Shown here in pieces: positions 40,001 to 47,116 of a DNA stretch of 53,868 bases. The notes under the pieces were generated by a model. The model searched no databases. It was not told the origin of the DNA and saw only the letters and a program-made list of their open reading frames with translations. Each line of letters begins with the position of its first letter. The stretch's first letter is position 1. The position numbers and the translations under genes are program-made. Source of the DNA: an uncultured Clostridia bacterium (GTDB taxonomy: Bacteria; Bacillota; Clostridia; Monoglobales; Monoglobaceae); contig CANQBQ010000016.1 in NCBI GenBank assembly GCA_947589045.1, positions 1-53,868 on the forward strand. The letters run 5' to 3'.

Positions 40001-42291
40001 ATTCCCCGATTTGCGGCGTCGCGGCAGGAGGCATTGAGATGAAAGGCAGCTCTCATCTTGACACAAGCCGCTGCGAAAATTCAAAGGCTATCATGATAAT
40101 GAACGGCGGAAATATCACAGCCGAGGATACATCATTTATCGAAGCGGAGGGCGGCATCGTAATCTACGGAAAAGATGAAAAATTCCCCGGCTCTGTCACG
40201 ACCAAGGATAACGCGATAATATCGGCTCACGCAAAAAGGATCAACTTCGCGGACACTTCCGATGATGACGACGCTCCGGGCATAATCGCGTGGATCTACG
40301 ACGACGAGACAGGAGAATTCGAAGACGGCAAGGCGACGATCACCGTGAAGAATAATTCGTCTGTCACCGCGACCGGTCAAGGCTCGGCTGTTTGGGGCGT
40401 GAGCGCCTTGGACGGCGTTACCGTTACCGGCTCGAACGGCGATTATGACGGTGAGGTTGAATATGACGGCTTTACATACGTTATACCCGGCACGGACACC
40501 CCTGCCGAGAGCGCCGTGTTTACCGACGCGACCCGACCCGAGGAGAATATGCTCTACTTTGACGGCGAGACAAGCAAGCTCTATACCGGATATGACTACG
40601 AGACCGGAGAGCTCGGGAACCCAATCGAAGTGCCCGGCGCGGCGTGCGACGGAAAAACGCTTACGCTCACATCGGATTTCAAATTTGTCACGAATTACGC
40701 GGACGGACTGCATTTAAGCCCCGGCACGACGCTTTATGTTCCGGCGGGAGAAAGCCCCGAGATTTACAGCGCGTATTCTGGAGTTGACAAGACGGAAGCA
40801 GCTGACGGGGCGGTGGCGCTTTACTGCTCGGGCGACAACACTCTCAAAATAGACGGAAATCTTACGGTGACAGCCGGCAACGTCCGAAACACCAACAGTT
40901 ATGCCATCGCAGGATACGGAATTAAGATAAACGGCGGCGGTATGCTTTTGGCGGGCGGCGGAGACGCGATATATGACGAGACCCTCGGCGAGGCTGACGA
41001 AAACGCGGACGGATATTCCTGCGGAATTATATCCTACACAGATATGACTGTCTCGGGAACCACGGTAGTCGCTTACGCGGGAGATGCGTTCTCGGGCAGC
41101 GTAGGATTGTCGCTCAATATACCCACAAAGCTTACTATTGACAGCTCCGCTTACGTTACGGCGGTAAGCAATGTAGACGGCAACCATATGGGCATAGGCT
41201 GTAACGTGCATAACCTTGAGATAAAAGACAACTCAAAGTTGGACGTTTTTGCGGTATCATCGGGCACGAAACGCGCAACGGGACTTGTGGTCTATCATGA
41301 CGAGCAGGGCAAATACGGAGAGATTAAACTCTCAAACAACAGCTCGATAAACATCTCGGCGACCGGAAGCTATGCCCAATGCTACGGAGTTGAGCCCTTT
41401 GAAGCCGAAAATTCGACCATTGATATCAGCATGGACAGAAGCAGCACGTTTACCGCAGAGGGCGGAACCGCCGCGTCGAAGTACGCGAGGTTCGGCGGCG
41501 TGAAAACAATGTCCGACGGAACCGAGGTATCGTACAACGAGGAAAAACAGACCTATGTTGACGCAAACGGAGATAATGTAAAGAAGGTGACGCTCGCTCC
41601 TCGCTCATCCTCCTCCACCGGCAGAGGCGGCGGAAGGTCAGGTTCAGGCTTGTCCTCTCCCGCACCGACCGCGACCACGGCGCCGACAGACGAACCGCAG
41701 GCTACAAGTGTTCCCGAAGCGGCAGACCAAATCGAAACGAGCGAGCTTCCGTTTACCGACGTCAGCTCAAACGACTGGTTCTACGGCGCTGTTTCGGCGG
41801 TATATCACGAGGGATTTATGAACGGCGTAAGCAATACCGAATTTGCGCCCGACGAGGAACTCACTCGCGGAATGCTCGTCACTATAATAGGACGTATGGG
41901 CGGGGCGGAAACCTCGGCGAGCGCGGCGTTTGCCGACGTTGACGCGAACGCATACTATTCTCCGTATATCGCGTGGGCGACGGAAAACGGCATAGTAAAC
42001 GGCTTTGAGGACGGTACGTTCAGACCCGACGAAAGCGTGACGCGCGAGCAGACCGCGGCGATAATTTACAGATATATGCAGTACATCGGAATTGATGTAT
42101 CGGCGGGCGAGAACACGAATATATTGAGCTATGCCGACGCAAATGAGATAAGCGAGTATGCAATCTCTGCGATACAGTGGGCTTGCGGAGCGGGAATAAT
42201 GAAGGGCTATCCCGAGGGTACCCTCGCTCCCGCGGCTGGCATAACACGCGCAGAGCTTGCGGCGATGATAAGCGCGGTAGCTCTGATATAA
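37024..42291 (+). CDS. Giant SLH-anchored repeat protein, paralogue of the preceding gene
   Basis: 1755 aa. A signal peptide (about residues 1-28, ending SPLMTFAA) is followed by beta-helix-like sequence throughout: a diverged N-terminal part (85-465) and three copies of the shared unit (469-816, 823-1168, 1176-1526). The Gly/Arg linker (RGGGRSGSG) and Thr/Pro stretch resemble those of the neighbour. Three SLH domains close the protein (1574-1624, 1636-1688, 1702-1752), nearly identical to the neighbour's (both have EFAPDEELTRGMLVTIIGR and NGFEDGTFRPD). It lacks the protease and hydrolase, so it may be structural or adhesive. GGAGG is 7 nt before the ATG at 37024; the longer frame from 36976 has no ribosome binding site. 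It is followed by the NlpC/P60 gene after 40 nt. Confidence 0.9.
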   Translation: MKHAKKLLSLFLALAMTASISPLMTFAAPTMRPFINGLSSEYKGGIDEIHWGDTDWGAFGDVDWTGAADKTADELAATLESEDINVLNLGDKQLVFSETDEVFELTENLGGITIEGEVIKFPEGDMALITSADTDIWLQSDAEISIPDNSSVLIINVSQESESSNIFGSNFNLTINTNNSGNLAAVNLHATESSFGIIADSLSICGGGVVAAVSGEAPTASAGIFAYSSISVNKAVLIGTCLTRDAQQCVGIEIQDQSSDILSANCVLSAEDGALVIGVGGESSLLSRGILTNSISAKNGSEIYAYGGNVPGNDGDPDNDMRTIGLEIMEGTNKRKITVDNGSAIYARAGNGEYGYGIAEYYHNYGEEDASAIEYGGVEFVVDESENAEPSEIIAAGNNDAYHQRRVYNVGISKTQYKDPTGNVTVMGSRKSDGSNAIVTYFNSREHKYMYAYHTSVDYLKITRGEVADYYLLYKPDEGALYKNNGEKLENFPGAICEGDTLTLTNDFHFETNREIGLYLFPGTTLVVPEGVTASVMSGDNPDNMNSTALVYNGDCNLEIDGLFTATSRSARTGSSGILGGGGTLSISGKGKLYATGGDVIDASAPTVISAGICSDGDISIRGTAVRAYSRYVSLKPQEEGTESQNGMSVGMFVDRVFAGDGADVHAEGEGGGEDVMTYGCIAKDVTSEGSNFGAYVTEDSYCDLSAGLALKQNAISLNAFEGGKIDCESLNYASAEAFGLCEQDSTEESDPVLIFVDGDGSAIKFLGVGAAVKLRNEPVGSYTVKGSQADGSVKFDKDQAGYVRSDGLPVNTVEFTTTPIADYGIYYDSEAGFRKNNKDGEALSDEELPKGMSADGSVLTLDNVVFESSSSVALRIGEGVTVKVPEGKTSGLGASPTAESEMTFALVGEGGNTLEIDGGLLAAAYGFGDSATNVAGIFSYDDMTIKGSGDVTAYEKNGTGYSYGMMSNKNFIFDGTINVSAFSVAPEVRENNSPICGVAAGGIEMKGSSHLDTSRCENSKAIMIMNGGNITAEDTSFIEAEGGIVIYGKDEKFPGSVTTKDNAIISAHAKRINFADTSDDDDAPGIIAWIYDDETGEFEDGKATITVKNNSSVTATGQGSAVWGVSALDGVTVTGSNGDYDGEVEYDGFTYVIPGTDTPAESAVFTDATRPEENMLYFDGETSKLYTGYDYETGELGNPIEVPGAACDGKTLTLTSDFKFVTNYADGLHLSPGTTLYVPAGESPEIYSAYSGVDKTEAADGAVALYCSGDNTLKIDGNLTVTAGNVRNTNSYAIAGYGIKINGGGMLLAGGGDAIYDETLGEADENADGYSCGIISYTDMTVSGTTVVAYAGDAFSGSVGLSLNIPTKLTIDSSAYVTAVSNVDGNHMGIGCNVHNLEIKDNSKLDVFAVSSGTKRATGLVVYHDEQGKYGEIKLSNNSSINISATGSYAQCYGVEPFEAENSTIDISMDRSSTFTAEGGTAASKYARFGGVKTMSDGTEVSYNEEKQTYVDANGDNVKKVTLAPRSSSSTGRGGGRSGSGLSSPAPTATTAPTDEPQATSVPEAADQIETSELPFTDVSSNDWFYGAVSAVYHEGFMNGVSNTEFAPDEELTRGMLVTIIGRMGGAETSASAAFADVDANAYYSPYIAWATENGIVNGFEDGTFRPDESVTREQTAAIIYRYMQYIGIDVSAGENTNILSYADANEISEYAISAIQWACGAGIMKGYPEGTLAPAAGITRAELAAMISAVALI
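38428..41601 (+). repeat. Three copies of the ~350-residue repeat unit (second SLH protein)
   Basis: Copies at 38428-39471, 39490-40527 and 40549-41601. The first and third keep PGAIC/PGAAC, TLTLT and TTLYVP/TTLVVP; the middle copy is diverged (YGIYYDSEAG, LTLDNVVFES, VTVKVPEGK) and has lost the PGAIC cysteine. The third is the closest to the copies in the neighbouring gene. Confidence 0.82.
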
Positions 42292-42331
42292 AATAAGCAA
42301 ATCCGCTTAGCAGAGAAAAGGAGAATTCAAA

Positions 42332-43936
42332 ATGAATCCTAAACTCAAACCGAAATTAAAATCAAAATTCAAGGCGTTTGTTGCGGCGCTTATAGCGTCA
42401 GCAATAATCTCGCCCGCCGTGTACGCGCAGGCTGAAAATATGTATATATGCGCGTACTATGACGAAGGCGGCGTGCTTGTGGACGCGCAAGCCTTTAACG
42501 AGAGCGAGCTCAGGAGCGTTCTGGACTCTCTTGCGCCCGAGAACGCGGAAAAGGCAAAGCTGTTTCAGTGGAATGATACCCTCCAGCCGGTAGGCGAGCT
42601 TATAGTGTCTGACTACACGAGCGAAGCAGACCACGAGCTTGAAAATGCGGAAAATACATTTAAAGCTCCGAACGTCACGGCTGAGATGCACACCGCCGAA
42701 TTTTGGTGCGGCAAGAAAAATTGCTCGACCGAGCCAATTATGTCGAGTGAAGAAATCGCCGAGCTTAACCGCGCGATTTTGGATAAGCCCGAAACGTACA
42801 CCAACGACCTTTCGGCAATCGAAGGCACATATAACGGCGTTGAACTCGCGGCGCTTAACGCGAATTTTGAGTCGCCCAAGGGTATGTACTTAAACGGCGA
42901 GCCCGTCCCCGAAAGCTATTACGAGGATATGCGCAAAAATATACGCGGCTCCCGTGTGACCGAGAATATGCCGTACAAATACGGCTTCGCGGTCAACAGG
43001 ACGGTTATGAAGGCATATCCGTATGAGGATTATCTGTCCGACGACCCAAGCGACCCCGAATGGGATAATTTTGTGTCGAGTGCGGTAGCCGTAAACGAGC
43101 CGCTCGTGTTGCTGTTCACGACAGCCGACGGTAAATTCATAATGGCTAAAAGTCAATGCTGCTCGGGCTGGGTGCCGACGGCGGACATAGCTGTTTGTGC
43201 CAATAAGTCGGAATGGGAGAAGTACAAAAATCCCAAGGATATTCTTGTTGTAACGGGTGAAAAGGTATATCTCGAGCCGAGCGCGGACGCGGACTTGAAC
43301 GAGAAAATGCTCACTATGGGAACGGTTTTGCCGCTTGTTACCGACGAGAATACCGGCACGGTCTCTTACAGATTGCCGTGGGGCAATTATGTTGTTAAAA
43401 TGCCCGCGAGAAAGGCTGACGGCAGCTTTTACCAAAAGGACGCGCTTATTCCCGCCAACCGCGACGTGAACGTCGGCTATCTTCCGTACACATCGGCGAA
43501 TGTCGTCACGCAGGCGTTTAAGTCGCTCGGCAACCGTTACGGCTGGGGCGGTATGATGAATTCGCAGGACTGCTCGGCGTATGTGAGAGAGGTTTATCTC
43601 TGCTTCGGTTTGGAAATCCCGAGAAACACGACGTGGCAAGCCGAAATTCCGGCGGACGTTACGAATATGTCAAATATGACGGATGACGAAAAAACAGGCG
43701 TGCTGAACACGCTTCCCGCAGGCGCGATACTGATTTTCCCCGGACACGAGATGCTCTATCTCGGCGAGGACAACGGGCTTTACTACACGATAAACGATGT
43801 AAGCTCGCTCGTGCCGCCCGACCGTCCGGGTGAAATCATAAAGCCGAGGAGCGTGGTCGTGAACGATTTGTCGACCCTCCGCGCCAACGGCTCGACGTGG
43901 CTCGAAAATCTCAGCTACGCCGTAGTTATAAAATGA
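42332..43936 (+). CDS. Secreted SH3 / NlpC-P60 cell-wall endopeptidase
   Basis: 534 aa with a signal peptide (about 1-32, ending AVYA). Residues 36-92 form a small domain (MYICAYYDEGGVLVDAQ ... LFQWNDTLQPVGE) common in clostridial exported proteins. Residues 150-370 look like the N-terminal stabilising and SH3 domains of YkfC-like enzymes. The NlpC/P60 domain has Cys414 (SQDCSAYVREVY), His472 (FPGHEMLYLG) and a polar residue near Asn488. Such enzymes cut gamma-D-Glu to diamino acid bonds in peptidoglycan stems. AAGGAG precedes the ATG. It lies between the SLH gene and a D-Ala-D-Ala dipeptidase in one likely operon. Confidence 0.88.
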   Translation: MNPKLKPKLKSKFKAFVAALIASAIISPAVYAQAENMYICAYYDEGGVLVDAQAFNESELRSVLDSLAPENAEKAKLFQWNDTLQPVGELIVSDYTSEADHELENAENTFKAPNVTAEMHTAEFWCGKKNCSTEPIMSSEEIAELNRAILDKPETYTNDLSAIEGTYNGVELAALNANFESPKGMYLNGEPVPESYYEDMRKNIRGSRVTENMPYKYGFAVNRTVMKAYPYEDYLSDDPSDPEWDNFVSSAVAVNEPLVLLFTTADGKFIMAKSQCCSGWVPTADIAVCANKSEWEKYKNPKDILVVTGEKVYLEPSADADLNEKMLTMGTVLPLVTDENTGTVSYRLPWGNYVVKMPARKADGSFYQKDALIPANRDVNVGYLPYTSANVVTQAFKSLGNRYGWGGMMNSQDCSAYVREVYLCFGLEIPRNTTWQAEIPADVTNMSNMTDDEKTGVLNTLPAGAILIFPGHEMLYLGEDNGLYYTINDVSSLVPPDRPGEIIKPRSVVVNDLSTLRANGSTWLENLSYAVVIK

Positions 43937-43964
43937 CAAAATATATAGAGAAGGAGATGTTAAT

Positions 43965-44726
43965 ATGTTCAAAAAAATACTCAAATTAGCCGCTTTGCCG
44001 ATAGCGGCGGCGGTGCTGTCGTCCTGCGTCGCGCCCGGTACAAAACCCATACCGAGCGGCAGCATAGCTCAGACCGACAGCGCGGTATCGGTTGACGCAT
44101 CGGATTTTGTTTCGATTGCCGAGGCGGTTCCAGACGTAATACTTGAAATAAGGTACTATTCCACCTACAATTTTGTCGGCGACAGGATTGACGGCTACGA
44201 GGAGCCGTGCGCGCTTATGACAAAGGAAGCCGCCGCCGCGCTCGAAAAGGCGTCGGACGCCGCCGTGCGAGAGGGATACAGACTCAAAATTTACGATGCG
44301 TACCGTCCGCAGACCGCCGTTAATAACTTTATTGAATGGGCGGAGGACACCGCGGACACGCGAATGAAGGAGTATTTCTACCCGAAGCTCGACAAGTCGG
44401 TGCTGTTTGAACAGGGCTATATTGCCGAAAAATCAGGTCACAGCAGGGGAAGTACGGTGGATTTGACGCTGTTTGATATGAGCAAGGGAAAAGAGCTTGA
44501 TATGGGCGGCACGTTTGACTATTTCGGAGAGCTTTCCCATCCCGATTACATCGGCGAGCTGACGCCTGAGCAGATACAAAACAGAAACATTTTAAGGGAT
44601 ATAATGGTCGAGAACGGGTTTAAGCCGCTCGATACCGAGTGGTGGCACTTCACTCTCGCGGACGAGCCTTATCCCGATACATATTTTGACTTTCCGGTAA
44701 GCGGCGACTCTGTTGAAGCACGCTGA
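43965..44726 (+). CDS. D-alanyl-D-alanine dipeptidase (VanX/DdpX type) lipoprotein
   Basis: 253 aa. Lipobox LSSC (Cys21) predicts membrane anchoring on the outside. The M15D zinc site is complete: SGHSRGSTVD with His159 and Asp166, and TEWWHF with Glu225 and His228; YDAYRPQ carries the conserved Arg. Cytoplasmic VanX of glycopeptide resistance lowers D-Ala-D-Ala pools; an exported enzyme with no vanH or vanA neighbour more likely recycles wall dipeptides. GGAG is present before the ATG; the gene is last in the SLH-NlpC-VanX unit, 28 nt after its neighbour. Confidence 0.92.
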   Translation: MFKKILKLAALPIAAAVLSSCVAPGTKPIPSGSIAQTDSAVSVDASDFVSIAEAVPDVILEIRYYSTYNFVGDRIDGYEEPCALMTKEAAAALEKASDAAVREGYRLKIYDAYRPQTAVNNFIEWAEDTADTRMKEYFYPKLDKSVLFEQGYIAEKSGHSRGSTVDLTLFDMSKGKELDMGGTFDYFGELSHPDYIGELTPEQIQNRNILRDIMVENGFKPLDTEWWHFTLADEPYPDTYFDFPVSGDSVEAR

Positions 44727-44736
44727 CCTAATATAA

Positions 44737-44771
44737 AAACACAGACCTCACATTATGTGAGGTCTGTGTTT
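44737..44771. terminator. Strong bidirectional hairpin terminator
   Basis: A perfect 16-bp stem (44737-44752 with 44756-44771) and TTA loop, between the VanX-type gene and the convergent phosphatase gene. A- and T-rich flanks on each side suit both directions. Confidence 0.9.
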
Positions 44772-44788
44772 GTTATTAAGCTATTTTG

Positions 44789-45715
44789 TTATTCAAGGAA
44801 CGTATCGCGCAAAGCCGTTATATCGTCCTTTGTTAAGCCGAGACCGTCGGCGAGGTAATTTTCAACCGTGCCGTACTCCGCTTTAACGCTGTTAATTGCG
44901 GTGTTGAAGAAGTCCTCGTATACCGCCGCGGCTGTTCCGACAAATTCCTTTGTCTCGTCCTCGTTAAGATTAAGCTCCGCCGCCTTTGCCTCGCTCTCTG
45001 CGATTAAGTCCTTGTACGAGTCGTTCGTCAGGAGGTAGTCCTGCATAATTGTTTCCTCGTCCGCGCCGAGCGCGTACAAAAGCAACACGGCGGCCATTCC
45101 CGCTCTGTCCTTGCCTTGCGTGCAGTGCCACAGCACAGCCTCGCCGTCGCCGACGGTGAGCAGCTTATCGAAAAACTCCGAGTACGCCTTTTTGCCCTCG
45201 TCGGTCAGGAGCATCTTTGAATATATGGTCGAAAGTCCCTTGTGCTTTGCGAGAGTTATGTATGTCTGCTCGGGGTCGTTTGTCTTGCGAGCTTCCATTA
45301 TAGCAGCCAGCGTTTCCTCGTCATACAGCGACGACGTGAACACCGGAAGCCATACGTTTTCCGCGCCCTCAACCTCTTTGTCGGGCTGTGCTTCACGCTC
45401 CGAGTCCATTCTGAAATCAAACACATACTTTAAATTATACTTTTCGGTGAGCGTTTTCGCGCCCTCGTCCGTGAGGTTGGACAGTGCGGCGCTCCTTAAA
45501 AGCACACCGTCCTTTATTTTTCGTCCGTCGGCGCATATGTAGCCGCCGAGCTGACGCGCGTTGCTTACCCCATCAAGCTCTATCACCTGCGTTTCAAGCG
45601 AAACTGTCGGAGGCTGTTCTTCCTTTTCGGGCGCCACGCCGCCCGAGCATGCGGCGGTCAAAGTGACCGACGCCGCAGCCAAAACCGTTATCGCTTGCTT
45701 TATTATATTATTCAT
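44789..45715 (-). CDS. Lipoprotein tyrosine/serine phosphatase (Y_phosphatase3-like)
   Basis: 308 aa after start correction: GGGAGG located 8 nt before the ATG at 45715, while the computed frame from 45847 adds 44 residues without a ribosome binding site and overlaps the divergent gene. A lipobox (TAAC, Cys23) anchors it outside the membrane. The motif SNARQLGGY and the P-loop HCTQGKDRAG (Cys198, Arg204; CX5R) define the dual-specificity/lipid-type phosphatase family that includes secreted LipA-like enzymes. Being outside the cell it may act on phosphorylated surface molecules or host phosphates; this is not known. Confidence 0.9.
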   Translation of the reverse strand: MNNIIKQAITVLAAASVTLTAACSGGVAPEKEEQPPTVSLETQVIELDGVSNARQLGGYICADGRKIKDGVLLRSAALSNLTDEGAKTLTEKYNLKYVFDFRMDSEREAQPDKEVEGAENVWLPVFTSSLYDEETLAAIMEARKTNDPEQTYITLAKHKGLSTIYSKMLLTDEGKKAYSEFFDKLLTVGDGEAVLWHCTQGKDRAGMAAVLLLYALGADEETIMQDYLLTNDSYKDLIAESEAKAAELNLNEDETKEFVGTAAAVYEDFFNTAINSVKAEYGTVENYLADGLGLTKDDITALRDTFLE

Positions 45716-45740
45716 TTGATAATCCTCCCTTTGTGAGCAT

Positions 45741-45769
45741 ATTATACAGCTGTTTATATGATTTTGCAA
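45741..45769 (-). promoter_or_regulatory. Promoter of the phosphatase gene
   Basis: Minus strand TTGCAA (45769..45764), 17-nt spacer, TATAAT (45746..45741). Divergent from the STAS-kinase promoter only 10 bp away, so the two -35 regions nearly touch. Confidence 0.8.
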
Positions 45770-45778
45770 GATTATGTA

Positions 45779-45807
45779 TTGATTTTTTGAATAAAATAGA
45801 GTAAAAT
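45779..45807 (+). promoter_or_regulatory. Promoter of the STAS-kinase gene
   Basis: TTGATT (45779-45784), 17-nt spacer, TAAAAT (45802-45807); leader about 25 nt. Confidence 0.65.
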
Positions 45808-45838
45808 CAGAGTAAATTATATTGTGGGGAGAAATGAA

Positions 45839-47044
45839 ATGGAACACACATACAATGACGGGATTTTAACAATCAAATTATGCGGCAGAATTGATTCAAA
45901 CAACGCCGCCGAATCCGAGAGGGATATATTCTCTCTCGTTGAAGGAAAGGGCGCAAAAAGCGTTGTGCTTGACGCTTTGGATACGGAGTACATATCGAGC
46001 GCGGGTCTGAGAGTTATATTAAAGCTCAAAAAGACAACAGATAATTCAAAGGTTATAAACGCGTCTCCGGAGGTATACGAGATATTTGAAATGACGGGCT
46101 TCTCCGAAATAATTGACATAGAGAAGGCACTGCGCGAAATATCGGTTGAGGGCTGTGAAAAAATCGGCGAGGGCGGCTTCGGAATAGTGTACCGCATTGA
46201 CGACGAAACCATTGTAAAGGTATACAAGTCAGCCGGCACGGACACGATAAAGCGCGAGATGAATTATGCAAAGCAGGCGTTTATAAAGGGCGTTCCGACG
46301 GCTATCTCATACGATATGGTAAAGTGCGGCGACCGTTACGGCGTGGTGTTTGAGCTCATAAAGTCGGACACGCTGGCGAACGCTCTTACAGCCAATCCCG
46401 AAAAGTTCGACGAGTACGCGGAAAAATATATAAATCTGGTAAAGACGGTACACTCGACGGACGTGAGCGATATTATTTCGGCGCATGCGAATGATTTGTA
46501 CCGAGGCACGTTTGCTAAAATCAAAAATCATTTGACAGACGGAGAATATGCCGAACTTATGCGCCTTTTGGACGCGATACCCGACAGGAACACGATGGTT
46601 CACGGCGATTTGCACGCACGCAACGTAATGGTTCAGGACGGCGAGCTGCTGCTTATAGATATGGACGAAATTATGTGCGGACACCCGATATATGATCTTT
46701 GTAATTTGTATTTCGCGTATAATGATTTGCCCAAGCAGCGCGGCGCGGATTATATCATGCAGTATTTCGGTATGAGTGTGGAAATGTGCGAAAAATTTAT
46801 CAAAAAATTCGGTGAAATATATTTCTCCGAACTGACAAGCGAGCAATTCAAAACCATGATTGACGGAATGGAGGTTTTCGCGCAAATGCGCTACGCGTAC
46901 GCGCGTTTGATTCATATAAACGCAACGTCCGCAACACACGGAATACCCCGCGAGACACTTCTGGAAGGCGCGGCACAGCTTATAAGAAATTCGGTGCTGC
47001 CCGGTGTTGACACCGCGATTAAGTCGCTCGAATTTATAGGCTGA
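45839..47044 (+). CDS. STAS domain fused to an aminoglycoside-phosphotransferase-like kinase
   Basis: 401 aa. Residues 1-98 are a STAS domain as in anti-sigma factor antagonists; Ser54 in YISSAGLRVI aligns with the phosphorylated Ser58 of SpoIIAA. Residues 105-401 are a protein-kinase-like fold of the APH/choline kinase group: Gly loop GEGGFGIVYRI (111-120), Lys127, catalytic HGDLHARN (255-262, Asp257, Asn262) and metal-binding IDMDE (Asp274). I recall this kinase class as TIGR02172-like. The computed frame starts with GTG at 45824, but GGGGAG fits the ATG at 45839. It stands alone with its own promoter and terminator. Whether the kinase phosphorylates its own STAS, a partner protein or a small molecule is unknown. 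Confidence 0.88.
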   Translation: MEHTYNDGILTIKLCGRIDSNNAAESERDIFSLVEGKGAKSVVLDALDTEYISSAGLRVILKLKKTTDNSKVINASPEVYEIFEMTGFSEIIDIEKALREISVEGCEKIGEGGFGIVYRIDDETIVKVYKSAGTDTIKREMNYAKQAFIKGVPTAISYDMVKCGDRYGVVFELIKSDTLANALTANPEKFDEYAEKYINLVKTVHSTDVSDIISAHANDLYRGTFAKIKNHLTDGEYAELMRLLDAIPDRNTMVHGDLHARNVMVQDGELLLIDMDEIMCGHPIYDLCNLYFAYNDLPKQRGADYIMQYFGMSVEMCEKFIKKFGEIYFSELTSEQFKTMIDGMEVFAQMRYAYARLIHINATSATHGIPRETLLEGAAQLIRNSVLPGVDTAIKSLEFIG

Positions 47045-47052
47045 CACGATTA

Positions 47053-47086
47053 AAAAATCCCCGTTTGCATGCAAGCGGGGATTTTT
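47053..47086. terminator. Bidirectional terminator between STAS-kinase and PAP2 genes
   Basis: AAAAATCCCCG (47053-47063) pairs with CGGGGATTTTT (47076-47086); the loop region TTTGCATGCAAG can pair further. A/T runs at both stem ends allow termination in both directions. Confidence 0.92.
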
Positions 47087-47116
47087 GATGTTGTTGTTCT
47101 TCTTCAAGTTTAATTA

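Noticed and set aside
40132..41211. Minus-strand open frames inside the second giant SLH gene
   Set aside because: Antisense to the repeat units with Arg-rich, unrecognisable translations; shadows of Asp/Gly/Ser-rich coding DNA.
43965..44726. Vancomycin resistance gene cluster
   Set aside because: Only the VanX-type gene is present, it carries a lipobox, and no vanH, vanA, vanR or vanS homologue is adjacent; the LytTR system 4 kb away is a different type.
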